Positions 9,935 to 19,358 are shown, numbered from the stretch's first letter. The stretch: 64,000 nt of DNA from JAVJRN01 sp040218415 (GCA_040218415.1 JAVJRN010000049.1:1-64000); one strand, 5' to 3'. Made by a program: numbers and translations. Notes: generated by a model from the letters alone, not told the origin.

Positions 9935-11425
9935 ATGATCGAAGCACTTATGAATAAGCAGGCATCTAGTCCAGCAAATCAAAGCGAGAAAGTAAACATT
10001 GCAATTGCGAAAGGAGACGGCATTGGTCCAGAAATAATGAATGCCACGGTAGCAATCCTAAAAGCAGCGAATGCCCGACTTAATTTTGAAGAAATAGCTA
10101 TTGGAGAAGCAGTATACTTATCAGGAAATACCTCTGGAATTTCGAAAGACTCGTGGGAAGTGATTAGAAACAATAAAGTTTTCCTTAAAGCCCCAATAAC
10201 CACCCCACAAGGTGGCGGATACAAAAGCTTAAATGTAACCATGAGAAAGTCGCTAGGCTTGTATGCCAATGTGCGACCATGCTTGAGTTTGAGTCCATTT
10301 GTAGCGACCAAGCACCCTGACATGGATGTGGTCATTGTTCGTGAAAATGAAGAAGATTTGTATGCTGGAATCGAACATCAGCAAACCGATGAGGTAGTTC
10401 AATGCCTTAAACTTATTACAAGACCTGGTTGTGAAAAAATAGTACGCTATGCTTTTGAATACGCGACGCATTTTGGTCGTAAAAAAGTGACCTGTTTCAC
10501 CAAAGACAACATTATGAAACAAACTGATGGGTTATTTCATCAGGTGTTTAACGAAATAGGAGAGGAGTATCCTGACATTGAAAAAGAGCATTGGATTGTG
10601 GATATTGGTGCAGCACTACTCGCTGACTCTCCTGAGCGATTTGATGTTATCGTCATGCCAAACCTTTATGGAGATATTTTGTCAGATGTGGCTGCACAAA
10701 TCACAGGTTCGGTAGGGCTGGGAGGTTCCGCAAATTATGGTGAAAAGTGTGCCATGTTTGAGGCCATCCATGGATCAGCGCCTGACATTGCAGGAAAAAA
10801 TATCGCCAATCCTTCCGGACTAATCCATGCGAGTATTCAAATGCTCAACTACCTTGGGCAAAATGACGTTGCAGAAAATATCCACAATGCATGGTTAACC
10901 ACCATTGAATCCGGATTTCATACAACAGATATTTTCAAGGAGGCAACAAGCACTCAAAAGGTAGGTACCAAAGAATTTGCAGAAGCAGTCATTTCCAACC
11001 TTCAGCAAGAACCAAAAACGCTTAAACCAGTTCACTATCCAGGTGAAAAACCTTTTACAATGCCTACTTACACCCCAAAACCTGCAGCTAAAAAAGAGCT
11101 AGTAGGCGTGGATGTGTTTGTTCATTGCCATGACAGAGACCCGCAGAAAGTGGGAGCATTGGTACAAAAAATCAATACTGATCATCTTTCTCTAGTCATG
11201 ATTACGAACAGAGGAGTAAAGGTTTGGCCTGAAGGTTTTGAAGAGACTTTTTGCACAGACCATTGGAGATGTAGATTTGAATCTAAGAGCGGTGAAAAGG
11301 TTTCGAACAATGATATCGTACAGCTGCTGGCTAAAGCAATCGTATCTGATGTTGATGTGATCAAAACAGAAAACTTGTATCACTTTGATGGAAAACGTGC
11401 TTATAGCTTAGGTCAAGGACAATAA
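9935..11425 (+). CDS. icd: NADP-dependent isocitrate dehydrogenase, long (Thermus-like) form
   Basis: About 496 residues from the ATG at 9935, chosen because AAGGAAG lies just before it; the frame is open to an ATG at 9863, but those extra 24 residues are not family-like. It converts isocitrate to 2-oxoglutarate and CO2 in the TCA cycle. The N-terminal GDGIGPEIM, the RENEEDLYAGIEH segment, the DNIMKQTDG stretch and the metal-binding region ending PNLYGDILSD are all present, followed by GSAPDIAGK. The C-terminal ~140 residues form the extra domain (VFVHCHDRDPQKVGALV) typical of the ~480-500 residue isocitrate dehydrogenases. Single gene with its own terminator. Confidence 0.92.
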   Translation: MIEALMNKQASSPANQSEKVNIAIAKGDGIGPEIMNATVAILKAANARLNFEEIAIGEAVYLSGNTSGISKDSWEVIRNNKVFLKAPITTPQGGGYKSLNVTMRKSLGLYANVRPCLSLSPFVATKHPDMDVVIVRENEEDLYAGIEHQQTDEVVQCLKLITRPGCEKIVRYAFEYATHFGRKKVTCFTKDNIMKQTDGLFHQVFNEIGEEYPDIEKEHWIVDIGAALLADSPERFDVIVMPNLYGDILSDVAAQITGSVGLGGSANYGEKCAMFEAIHGSAPDIAGKNIANPSGLIHASIQMLNYLGQNDVAENIHNAWLTTIESGFHTTDIFKEATSTQKVGTKEFAEAVISNLQQEPKTLKPVHYPGEKPFTMPTYTPKPAAKKELVGVDVFVHCHDRDPQKVGALVQKINTDHLSLVMITNRGVKVWPEGFEETFCTDHWRCRFESKSGEKVSNNDIVQLLAKAIVSDVDVIKTENLYHFDGKRAYSLGQGQ

Positions 11426-11454
11426 GTAAAAATCATCATAAGATTTAAAATTAA

Positions 11455-11485
11455 AAGGCTCGAAGTGAAAACTTCGAGCCTTTCT
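11455..11485. terminator. Bidirectional hairpin between icd and the photolyase-related gene
   Basis: A perfect 12-bp stem (AAGGCTCGAAGT / ACTTCGAGCCTT) with a GAAA tetraloop, flanked by A-rich sequence on the left and TTTCTT on the right. It can end icd on the plus strand and the facing photolyase-related gene, which stops at 11554. Confidence 0.85.
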
Positions 11486-11553
11486 TATAAACGGTATTGT
11501 ATTCCTACTTCATTTACTCTTTTGCCATATTTGCTGGTCCCTGAAATTGAATT

Positions 11554-13080
11554 TTATAGGTTCTCAATGTCGGATAAGTAGCTTTCCGCCTTATTAATTA
11601 TTTCCGCTTTTGTGTCGGCATCCATTTTATTGAGATTGGCATACATCATGTTCATTCGACCATTTTTCGAAAGTTTCTCAGCGTGTCGGTCAAGAAAATT
11701 CCAATAGAGTGAGTTAAATGGGCAGGCATTTTCAGTAATTTTTTCCTTATAGTCGTAATGACAGCCCTTGCAATAGTTGCTCATTTTATTAATGTAATTG
11801 GCAGAAGAAATGTATGGTTTGGTGGCTACCACTCCACCATCGGCGAATTGGCTCATGCCTCGGGTGTTGGGCAGTTCCACCCATTCTATCGCATCGATGT
11901 AGATACCCAAATACCATTCATCGACCAAGTCGGGTTTAATATTGGCCAAAAGGGCAAAGTTACCTGTAACCATTAGTCGTTGTATGTGATGAGCATACGC
12001 GTAATCAAGAGATTGATCCACAGCATGTTTTACACAATTCATTTTCGTTTTACCCGTCCAGTAAAAGTCGGGCAGGTGGCGCCTATGATTGAGTTGATTT
12101 TCTAGCGCATATTCTGGCATTTTTGCCCAGTATACGCCTCGCATAAACTCGCGCCAGCCAGCGATTTGCCTCACAAAACCTTCAGTGGCTGATAAGTCAA
12201 TGGCCTCATTGTGTCTATATGCTGCTATCGCTTTTTCAATGACCTCCGTGGGGCTGAGCATTTTACTATTGAGTGCGAAAGATATGCGTGCATGATATAC
12301 CGACCAGTAGTCAGTGTGCATGGCATCTTGATAGTTTCCAAAGTTAGCCAGACATTCTTGTAAGAAATACTGGAGCAACTCAAGCGACTCTTTACGTGAG
12401 GTTGGCCACAGAAAGTTACTGGTGTCTATGCGACCAATTGTTTTTACTCCTTCATTCTTGAGTAGATCGACGATTTCATCTACATTTTTTGTAAAAAGTT
12501 TTGGCGCAACAACACGATGATTTTTTGGAAGAGATTTTCTGTTTTGTTGGTCATAATTCCATTGATTGCCCTCTGGCTCGCCTTCAACCATGAGCCATCC
12601 GTGTTTTTTTCGAATTTTCCGGTAAAAGGTTTCCATCAAGTAATTTTTAGCGCCAAACATGCGATCAACGTCCATTCTTTCAGTGATAAAATGTTCAGAA
12701 TCAAAAGATTGCGTTTTCACATCAAGGCTAGTACAAATATCACGCAGCTGTTGATCCAGTCGATATTCGTCGGGTAGTAAGTATTCAAAGGCTTCAAAAC
12801 CTTGTTGCTCGACTATTTTTTCTATATTCTTCTTGAGATTTTGCGTGTTGTTCTTATCATCCAATGATAGGTAGATCACCCGATGATTTTGTTCTTGAAG
12901 CCAACCACTAAAGTTCCTCATACTTAGAAAAAAGGCGACTACCTTTTGTATATGATGCGCGACATAATCTGTTTCCTGACGCATTTCCATCATTAAGTAA
13001 GTCACATTTTCATCTCTCGATGAGAACCAAGTGTGTTGATGGTTGAGCTGATCTCCAAGGATTAATCTGAGTGTTTTCAT
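11554..13080 (-). CDS. Deoxyribodipyrimidine photolyase-related protein (Fe-S bacterial cryptochrome/photolyase family)
   Basis: 508 residues. The N-terminal Rossmann-like domain starts RLILGDQLNHQHTWF, typical of the FeS-BCP/PhrB group (COG3046). Four cysteines expected to hold a 4Fe-4S cluster are present: Cys349 (MNCVKH), Cys437 and Cys440 (YCKGC) and Cys453 (ACPF), with the spacing known from Agrobacterium PhrB. Members bind FAD and a lumazine antenna and repair (6-4) photoproducts or sense blue light. Length matches the family. It faces icd across a shared hairpin. Repair versus signalling cannot be decided from sequence alone. Confidence 0.88.
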   Translation of the reverse strand: MKTLRLILGDQLNHQHTWFSSRDENVTYLMMEMRQETDYVAHHIQKVVAFFLSMRNFSGWLQEQNHRVIYLSLDDKNNTQNLKKNIEKIVEQQGFEAFEYLLPDEYRLDQQLRDICTSLDVKTQSFDSEHFITERMDVDRMFGAKNYLMETFYRKIRKKHGWLMVEGEPEGNQWNYDQQNRKSLPKNHRVVAPKLFTKNVDEIVDLLKNEGVKTIGRIDTSNFLWPTSRKESLELLQYFLQECLANFGNYQDAMHTDYWSVYHARISFALNSKMLSPTEVIEKAIAAYRHNEAIDLSATEGFVRQIAGWREFMRGVYWAKMPEYALENQLNHRRHLPDFYWTGKTKMNCVKHAVDQSLDYAYAHHIQRLMVTGNFALLANIKPDLVDEWYLGIYIDAIEWVELPNTRGMSQFADGGVVATKPYISSANYINKMSNYCKGCHYDYKEKITENACPFNSLYWNFLDRHAEKLSKNGRMNMMYANLNKMDADTKAEIINKAESYLSDIENL

Positions 13081-13734
13081 CGTGTATCAAAAGTCTTATT
13101 CTGTGCTTAAGAACTTTTATATCGTGATGATGTTTTCGATAATTCCGTTTTGGGAGTGAACGTCAAAAGACCAGCCGTACTTTTCCAAGTAATCTGCTTT
13201 TACTTCCACCATAAAAAAGACTAAACATCTATTAAAGCAGACATTTGTTATCTTTTAGTCAAAACATAATAAAAAGTAATTAAATACATTAAAAGGATAA
13301 ATATAATTTTATGGTTAGACTGACTTACTTTTGAAGTGCTTGTAGGAAAGCGTAATATATTTTTGAAGTGTTCAGTAAATCGAAAAAGGTGTTTGTAGTT
13401 AATAATTGCAACACCTTTTTTTGTTTTGAATGATAAAGTTGACTTTAAGCGTTTCACCTTGGAGTTGATAGTTTTTTCGAAATATGGAAATTTGCCAAAT
13501 GACAACACTTGTTCCCACTTACCTTCTATAAGCTCATTGGAGAATAAAATATAATCAGTGATACTAGGTCAAATCCATGAGATTTTAAAGTATTCGCTTT
13601 CGATTTTTTGTAGATTATAAAGGTCACTGTTCTTAAAAATTCCACACACCAAATAGCTAAAAGCCATCACAATTGATGTTTGAAGGTTTGGCATTGTTTT
13701 TCCACGATTTTCTTAGGAATCATAAAAAACACTC
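13081..13734. other. Gene-poor AT-rich interval of ~650 bp
   Basis: No convincing gene. A 31-codon minus-strand ORF (13117-13212, MVEVKADYLEKYGWSFDVHS...) lies just upstream of the photolyase-related gene and reads like protein, but is too short to judge. A longer minus-strand frame (to about 13570, containing GKWEQVLSFGKFPYFEKTI) contains a hairpin with T-run at 13383-13422 and could be a decayed gene. The promoter for the HepT-like gene should be near 13650-13730. Confidence 0.5.
13383..13422. terminator. Possible terminator-like hairpin in the intergenic interval
   Basis: Stem AAAAAGGTGTT / AACACCTTTTT with a 16-base loop and T-rich flank on the plus side and A-rich flank on the other. 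No clear plus-strand gene lies upstream of it, so its role is uncertain. Confidence 0.45.
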
Positions 13735-14091
13735 ATGAAAAGCGAATTAATACAACAACACTTAAATAGTATTTTAACAAATATTGCCTCTATAAATAAG
13801 CTAACAGAACAAATAGATTTCAACCAGTTTGTAAGAGAGGAACAGATAAAAGAAGAAGTTTACTCGCGTTTGCAAGAGATAGGACAAGCTGCTTATGAAA
13901 TTGATATGGCCACAGACGAGAGGCTTGATCTCGATTTTGACATCAGTGTGTTAACGTCCTTCAAGAACGTAAGGTACAACATGGAAATTGAGCAATCTCA
14001 TCCACCAGTATGGGCGCTGATTCAAGGCAGTTTCAAAGATATAGCTGAGCAGATCGAACAATCGAGTCAGTACTTGGATGTGCCAAGATAA
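13735..14091 (+). CDS. HepT-like HEPN (DUF86) protein, apparently without its MntA partner
   Basis: 118 residues, all-alpha. The C-terminal half (DISVLTSFKNVRYNMEIEQSH, then PPVWALIQGSFKDIAEQI) follows the layout of HepT/DUF86 proteins, where the canonical RNase motif is R-x(4-6)-H before an I-W-x-I helix. Here the spacing is R-x(8)-H, so the nuclease site may be degenerate. HepT is normally encoded beside a minimal nucleotidyltransferase (MntA antitoxin); none is found within 1 kb on either side. A strong terminator follows 26 bp after the stop. Family call is moderate; toxin function is doubtful. Confidence 0.55.
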   Translation: MKSELIQQHLNSILTNIASINKLTEQIDFNQFVREEQIKEEVYSRLQEIGQAAYEIDMATDERLDLDFDISVLTSFKNVRYNMEIEQSHPPVWALIQGSFKDIAEQIEQSSQYLDVPR

Positions 14092-14103
14092 GAAGAGGCA
14101 TAA

Positions 14104-14508
14104 ATGGTAAACAGATCCCTGAATTCATTGAAATGGATTCAGGTTTTTTATGCTTCATTGAAAATCTATATTGCTTCGCCATTATTCGTGACCATCACAA
14201 ACAAGCATGAGGATGTTACTTATAAAAGTCAAAATACCTTTTCCTTAACTTCAGGGATACCAAATGGATCCTTGCTAATCCCTTTGATAAGATCATATAT
14301 CCAATTAGTCAATAAAATTTATATCAAAGATCGATTGGACGATATGAAAGCGAAGAGCTATAGGACTATTATGAACAAGCTTTTGGCTATTTCAATGAAT
14401 TTTGATGATATAGAAATGGATTGTAAAAAAATAATGTGGATTTTCAGACACTACAAAGGAACCAATTTTAAGAGGACTTTATCAAAAATCAACGGAGGGA
14501 ACGAATAG
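14104..14508 (+). CDS. Doubtful hypothetical ORF downstream of the HepT-like gene
   Basis: 134 codons, AT-rich, with no recognisable domain; contains KIMWIFRHYKGTNFKRTL near the end. Its first 15 codons lie inside a textbook rho-independent terminator (14118-14149), so translation from 14104 is unlikely; a shorter internal start such as the ATG at 14344 is possible. It may be a chance frame or a gene remnant. Confidence 0.22.
   Translation: MVNRSLNSLKWIQVFYASLKIYIASPLFVTITNKHEDVTYKSQNTFSLTSGIPNGSLLIPLIRSYIQLVNKIYIKDRLDDMKAKSYRTIMNKLLAISMNFDDIEMDCKKIMWIFRHYKGTNFKRTLSKINGGNE
14118..14149 (+). terminator. Rho-independent terminator after the HepT-like gene
   Basis: An 11-bp stem (CCTGAATTCAT / ATGGATTCAGG, one G-T pair) with a TGAA loop is followed by six T. 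It sits 26 bp past the HepT-like stop codon. Confidence 0.85.
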
Positions 14509-14573
14509 GCGCCATGCCCCATAGATATGCGCTGATCTTCGGATGCTGCGGTATGTTGTAGCAGAAATACACT

Positions 14574-15221
14574 TTATTTCGACGAATATTCAAACAGGTA
14601 AGACCCCTTTTTGCTAGAGGTCATATCTTTTTCCGGTAGTTTATCGAGAATATTCATTTGATTGATTTTTTTGATAAAATTTCTTTTGTCCAGCGGGTGT
14701 CCGAGAATTGCTTCGTATAACTTTTGAAGTTGGAGCATCGTAAATTTTTTTGGAAGAAGTTCAAAACCGATAGGCTCAACCATCACACGATTTCGCAAAT
14801 GCAGGATGGCTTCATTGACTATTTCCTGGTGGTCAAAAATTAATGTCGGTATCTCATTAAGACTAAACCACCGTGCGGAGTAGTGTTTGGATAGTTCCTC
14901 GTTATGTTTAGCTATATCTATTAACGCGTAGAAAGGGATAGAAATAGTACGCTCAGCTGTATCCCGCTCGGGATCACTAAATGCGCGAATCTGTTGTAAA
15001 AAGACTCGTTTCAAGCCAGTGAGTAAGTGAAGAACTCGTTCGGCTGCTTCTTGCAATGTCTCCCTTTCGCCTAAAAATCCTCCCATTAAAGACCATGACC
15101 CTTTCTCAGGTTCGAATCCCCTTTTAATTAAAAGTATTTTCAAATCCTCATTATCAAATCCGAAAATGATGCAATCTACGGCGAGGAGAAATTTTGGATT
15201 GGCGGAGTAACTGTGTGTCAT
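14574..15221 (-). CDS. araR: Nudix-type transcriptional regulator of L-arabinose use (AraR)
   Basis: About 215 residues from the ATG at 15221; the frame runs on to 15272, but the family begins near NPKFLLAVDCIIFGF. The N-terminal Nudix-fold domain carries GGFLGERETLQEAAERVLH, where the catalytic REUxEE acids of the Nudix box are lost (ERVLHLLTG), so it should be a sensor and not a hydrolase. The C-terminal ~70 residues (LPKKFTMLQLQKLYEAILG, DKRNFIKKI) are the winged-helix DNA-binding domain of the NrtR/AraR group. In Bacteroides thetaiotaomicron the Nudix-family AraR controls arabinose genes. Here it diverges from araB-araD-araA across 216 bp containing a candidate operator, which supports the same role. 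Confidence 0.85.
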   Translation of the reverse strand: MTHSYSANPKFLLAVDCIIFGFDNEDLKILLIKRGFEPEKGSWSLMGGFLGERETLQEAAERVLHLLTGLKRVFLQQIRAFSDPERDTAERTISIPFYALIDIAKHNEELSKHYSARWFSLNEIPTLIFDHQEIVNEAILHLRNRVMVEPIGFELLPKKFTMLQLQKLYEAILGHPLDKRNFIKKINQMNILDKLPEKDMTSSKKGSYLFEYSSK

Positions 15222-15297
15222 GACTGGGTTAAAACTAAGGCATGTAAATGGATACCACAAGACGATATACAAAGGATACGGATAAATTTAAAATAAT

Positions 15298-15316
15298 AAA
15301 TGTAATAAGTACACTT
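15298..15316. promoter_or_regulatory. Candidate AraR operator in the araR-araB divergent region
   Basis: Imperfect 19-bp palindrome AAATGTAATAAGTACACTT (core TGTA-N5-TACA, outer AA/TT pair). It overlaps a TTG at 15315 that could be a -33 element; TACTTTAG at 15333-15340 resembles the Bacteroidetes -7 element TAnnTTTG, but the 15-bp spacing is short. Operator identity is inferred from position and symmetry only. Confidence 0.4.
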
Positions 15317-15437
15317 GATGAAATAATTTTACTACTTTAGTTGTTAGTTGCTAATACGTCAAAAATATTCTCTGAAAGGAGATCTTAATTGAAAATTTAT
15401 AATTGAGGGTGATAGTGAATATTATAAAAACAACAAA

Positions 15438-17099
15438 ATGAGTCATCAATATGTAATCGGATTAGATTTTGGTTCTGATTCTGTGCGAGCTGTGCTAGTA
15501 GATGCAGCTACTGGCGGTACCATTGCTAGCAAAGTGCATTGGTATACACGCTGGAAAGAAGGAAAGTACTGCCGTCCAGAGATAAATCAATTTAGACAAC
15601 ACCCGCTTGATCTTATCGAAGGAATGGAAGCCACCATCCTCTCTGTAGTTGAAACGAGTGGAATAGATAAGCAAAGCGTAAAAGGTATTTGTATCGATAC
15701 CACAGGATCTTCACCAATTCCGGTAGACAAGGAGGGTGTCGCCCTCTCGCTAAAATCAGGTTTTGAAGAAAACCCAAATGCCATGATGGTGCTTTGGAAA
15801 GACCATACTGCGATAGCTGAAGCTGATGAGATCAACGAACTAGCTCGTAGCTGGGGAGGTGAAGATTTTACCAAATATGAAGGAGGAATCTACTCTTCAG
15901 AGTGGTTTTGGGCCAAGGTGCTTCACGTTTCTCGTCAAGATGCAGAAGTGAAAAAGGCCACTCACTCATGGGTAGAGCATTGTGATTATATGACTTATCT
16001 GCTCGTAGGTGATTCTAATATAGATGACCTGATGAGGAGCCGATGTGCTGCAGGGCACAAAGCCATGTGGCATGCGTCATGGGGTGGTTTGCCTCCAGCT
16101 GACTTTTTAACCAAACTTGATCCTTATTTAGCGGAACTTCGAGATAGATTATATAACGAAACTTTTACAAGTGATCAGTCTGCTGGAACGCTCAACGCTG
16201 AATGGGCGGAACGTTTAGGCTTAAGCCAAGAGACCATAGTAAGTGTAGGAACTTTCGATGCGCATGCAGGTGCTGTCGGAGCGGAGGTAGAGGAATATAC
16301 ATTGGTGAGAGTAATGGGCACTTCTACCTGCGATATCATTGTTTCTCCTGCAGGAGTGATTGGGGATAAAACTGTAGAAGGAATCTGCGGACAAGTAGAT
16401 GGATCGGTAATCCCAGGTATGATTGGCTTAGAAGCTGGGCAATCTGCTTTTGGTGATGTACTGGCTTGGTTCAAAGATGTCATCTCATGGCCTTTGGAAA
16501 ATCTTAAATCACTATCGCTCTCTCCAGATCAAATAGAGGCTGCAAAATCTGAAATAGTCGCTGAACTATCCAAGCAAGCCGCATTGACACCTATCAGTGA
16601 AAGTGCGCCAATTGCTTTGGATTGGGTCAATGGCAGACGAACGCCTGATGCCAACCAATCCTTGAAAGCTGCATTTGTAAATCTCAGCCTCGGTACACAT
16701 GCGCCACATATGTTCCGAGCTTTGGTAGAGGCCATTTGCTTTGGCTCCAAAAAAATCGTGGAGCGTTTCGTGGATCAAGGTGTAGAGATACGGTCTGTGG
16801 TGGGTATTGGAGGTGTGGCAAAGAAGTCAGATTTTATCATGCAGACCTTAGCCGATGTGCTCAATATGCCTATCAAAATAGCGGTTTCGGAGCAAGCGCC
16901 TGCTTTGGGTGCCGCCATGTATGCAGCTGTAGCCGCTGGTATTCATCCAGATATGAAAGCTGCAGCAGTAGCTATGGGTAATGGATTTGAAAAAACTTAC
17001 ACCCCTCAAGAGAATCAAGTGGTGCTCTATGCAGAGATCTACAAGAAGTATGAGCTGCTTGGAGCGTTTGTAGAGGAAAATATCAACGCAAAACATTAA
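15438..17099 (+). CDS. araB: L-ribulokinase
   Basis: 553 residues, FGGY carbohydrate kinase of the usual ribulokinase length. It phosphorylates L-ribulose to L-ribulose 5-phosphate using ATP in the cytoplasm. The N-terminal phosphate loop reads GLDFGSDSVRAVLVDA; the middle has CIDTTGSSPIPVD and the C-terminal half VNGRRTPDANQSLK and GIGGVAKKSDFIMQTLADVLN, where the ATPase fold binds adenosine. It is the first gene of the araB-araD-araA-symporter-galM operon, 3 bp before araD, and diverges from araR. Confidence 0.95.
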   Translation: MSHQYVIGLDFGSDSVRAVLVDAATGGTIASKVHWYTRWKEGKYCRPEINQFRQHPLDLIEGMEATILSVVETSGIDKQSVKGICIDTTGSSPIPVDKEGVALSLKSGFEENPNAMMVLWKDHTAIAEADEINELARSWGGEDFTKYEGGIYSSEWFWAKVLHVSRQDAEVKKATHSWVEHCDYMTYLLVGDSNIDDLMRSRCAAGHKAMWHASWGGLPPADFLTKLDPYLAELRDRLYNETFTSDQSAGTLNAEWAERLGLSQETIVSVGTFDAHAGAVGAEVEEYTLVRVMGTSTCDIIVSPAGVIGDKTVEGICGQVDGSVIPGMIGLEAGQSAFGDVLAWFKDVISWPLENLKSLSLSPDQIEAAKSEIVAELSKQAALTPISESAPIALDWVNGRRTPDANQSLKAAFVNLSLGTHAPHMFRALVEAICFGSKKIVERFVDQGVEIRSVVGIGGVAKKSDFIMQTLADVLNMPIKIAVSEQAPALGAAMYAAVAAGIHPDMKAAAVAMGNGFEKTYTPQENQVVLYAEIYKKYELLGAFVEENINAKH

Positions 17100-17102
17100 G
17101 AT

Positions 17103-17801
17103 ATGTCTAAATATCAAGCAATTAAACAAGAGTGCTATGACGCCAATATGGAGCTACCGAAGCTGGGCTTGGTGGTTTATACTTTTGGTAACGTAAGTGC
17201 AGTAGATCGCGAAAACGGAGTTTTTGCAATCAAGCCAAGTGGCGTACCATATGAAGATTTGAAACCAGAAGATATTGTCATTCTCAATTTTGAGAATGAA
17301 GTATTGGAGGGTAAAATGCGACCATCTTCCGATACTAAAACCCACGCCTACCTTTATAAAACATGGGAAGATATAGGTGGAATCGCCCATACGCACGCAA
17401 CCTATTCAGTGGCATGGGCACAGGCTCAAATGGACATTCCTATTTTCGGCACCACACATGCTGATCACTTGACCAATGATATTCCCTGTGCACCTCCAAT
17501 GAGCGATGAATTGATTGCTGGGAATTATGAGCACATGACTGGCCAGCAGATTTTGGATTGTTTCAATGACAAAGGACTTTCCCATAAAGAAGTGGAAATG
17601 GTGCTCTTGGGGAATCATGGCCCTTTTGCATGGGGAAAAACAGCAGCTAAAGCTGTTTACAATAGCCGCGTGCTCGAAGAGCTAGCGAAAATGGCTTACC
17701 TGACTTTGCAGGTCAACCCAAATGCACCAAGACTCAAGGATGCCCTGATTAAAAAACATTATGATAGAAAACACGGACAAAACGCCTATTACGGTCAATA
17801 A
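17103..17801 (+). CDS. araD: L-ribulose-5-phosphate 4-epimerase
   Basis: 232 residues, class II aldolase/AraD fold. It converts L-ribulose 5-phosphate to D-xylulose 5-phosphate, delivering arabinose carbon to the pentose phosphate pathway. The zinc-binding histidines are visible in GIAHTHATYSVAWAQ, FGTTHADH and LLGNHGPFAWG; the phosphate-binding segments GNVSAVDR and KPSGVPYEDL are present. It lies 3 bp after araB and 14 bp before araA, which indicates one operon. Confidence 0.95.
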   Translation: MSKYQAIKQECYDANMELPKLGLVVYTFGNVSAVDRENGVFAIKPSGVPYEDLKPEDIVILNFENEVLEGKMRPSSDTKTHAYLYKTWEDIGGIAHTHATYSVAWAQAQMDIPIFGTTHADHLTNDIPCAPPMSDELIAGNYEHMTGQQILDCFNDKGLSHKEVEMVLLGNHGPFAWGKTAAKAVYNSRVLEELAKMAYLTLQVNPNAPRLKDALIKKHYDRKHGQNAYYGQ

Positions 17802-17815
17802 AATATAGCAAAAGG

Positions 17816-19309
17816 ATGAAATTAAGTAATAATGAAATTTGGTTTGTGACAGGAAGCCAAGACCTCTATGGTGAGGTGATTTTAGGCAATGTGGCTTTAC
17901 ATTCTCAGGAAATAGCGAAGGCTTTAGATGCAAGCCCATCTATACCTGTTTCGGTGATATACAAGCCTGTGGTAAAGTCTCCCGAAGAAATTACGAGCGT
18001 TTGCCAAGCGGCCAACAACACGACAGAATGCATTGGGGTAGTGGTATGGATGCACACTTTTTCTCCTGCTAAAATGTGGATCAGAGGATTGCAAATCCTA
18101 AGAAAACCGCTAGCACATTTTCATACACAGTATAATACTGAGATACCATGGAGTGAAATTGATATGGATTTCATGAATGAAAACCAGTCTGCCCATGGTG
18201 GACGCGAGTTTGGATTCATGGCTAGCCGTCTTAGGAAAAACAGAAAAGTGATCGTAGGTCACTGGAAAGATGAAAGTGCTCGTGTTCAGATTGGTAACTG
18301 GGCAAGGGTAGCAGCCGGATGGAAGGCGCTTCAGCATTTGAAGCTTGCAAGAATTGGTGATAACATGCGCCAAGTAGCTGTTACTGAAGGTGATAAAGTA
18401 GAAGCGCAAATGCGTTTTGGTTTTCAGGTAAACGGATATGGAATAGGTGATGTAGTTGCCTTTCAAAACCAAGTAGCTGATGCAGAGGTAGATAAACTGG
18501 TAAAAACCTATGGCGAACAGTACGAAATTACGTCAGATGTTTTGGCTAGCCAATCTCTAAAAGATGCTGCTAAAATAGAACTAGGAATGCGTGGCTTCCT
18601 AGAAGATGGTGGTTTTGGTGCCTTTACAGATACATTCGAAGACTTACACGGATTCAAGCAGCTTCCAGGTATTGCGACTCAGCGATTGATGGCAGATGGT
18701 TATGGCTTTGGTGGAGAAGGAGATTGGAAAACCGCAGCAATGCTTTATGCCTTGAAGGTGATGGATCAAGGCTTGGAAGGCGGAACTTCTTTCATGGAGG
18801 ATTATACCTATGATTTTAGAAATGGAAGATCAAGAGTATTAGGATCGCATATGTTGGAAATATGCCCTTCGATAGCCTCGGGTAAGCCAAGGTGTGAAGT
18901 GCATCCATTGGGAATAGGTGGTAAAGAAGATCCTGCTCGTTTGGTGTTTGATGTAGCTTCCGGGCCAGCGATCAATGTCTCATTGGTGGATATGGGTAAC
19001 AGATTTCGTCTGATTGTAAATGAAGTGGATGCAGTGGAACCCGAGCATAAGCTACCTAAACTCCCAGTCGCTCGCGTACTTTGGGATCCTAAACCGAACA
19101 TGCAAGTGGCCGCTCAAGCGTGGATTCATGCTGGAGGCGCTCACCATACGGTATTTAGTAAGACGCTCACGACAGAGTTTATCGAAGATTTTGCTGAAAT
19201 GGCAGGAGTGGAGCTGGTTGTAATTGATAAGGACACGGTCACAAGACAATTCAAAGATCAATTGCATTGGAATGAGGTCTATTATCAATTATTTGAAAAT
19301 AGAGGCTAG
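17816..19309 (+). CDS. araA: L-arabinose isomerase
   Basis: 497 residues, the standard size. It interconverts L-arabinose and L-ribulose with a divalent metal. Family hallmarks include WFVTGSQDLYGEV at the start, VVVWMHTFSPAKMWI, HGGREFGFM, GLEGGTSFMEDYTYDF with the catalytic Glu, and the late ligand His in AGGAHHTVFS. Third gene in the ara operon. Followed by a 49-bp gap and the sugar symporter. Confidence 0.96.
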   Translation: MKLSNNEIWFVTGSQDLYGEVILGNVALHSQEIAKALDASPSIPVSVIYKPVVKSPEEITSVCQAANNTTECIGVVVWMHTFSPAKMWIRGLQILRKPLAHFHTQYNTEIPWSEIDMDFMNENQSAHGGREFGFMASRLRKNRKVIVGHWKDESARVQIGNWARVAAGWKALQHLKLARIGDNMRQVAVTEGDKVEAQMRFGFQVNGYGIGDVVAFQNQVADAEVDKLVKTYGEQYEITSDVLASQSLKDAAKIELGMRGFLEDGGFGAFTDTFEDLHGFKQLPGIATQRLMADGYGFGGEGDWKTAAMLYALKVMDQGLEGGTSFMEDYTYDFRNGRSRVLGSHMLEICPSIASGKPRCEVHPLGIGGKEDPARLVFDVASGPAINVSLVDMGNRFRLIVNEVDAVEPEHKLPKLPVARVLWDPKPNMQVAAQAWIHAGGAHHTVFSKTLTTEFIEDFAEMAGVELVVIDKDTVTRQFKDQLHWNEVYYQLFENRG

Positions 19310-19358
19310 ATTCTGAGCCGTCAATTAAACAACATTAACCTTACCTAACCTTTGAACT

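Noticed and set aside
13248..13508. Minus-strand 86-codon ORF as a gene
   Set aside because: It contains a terminator-like hairpin, has no recognisable domain and the frame continues upstream without a start; kept only as a possible remnant.
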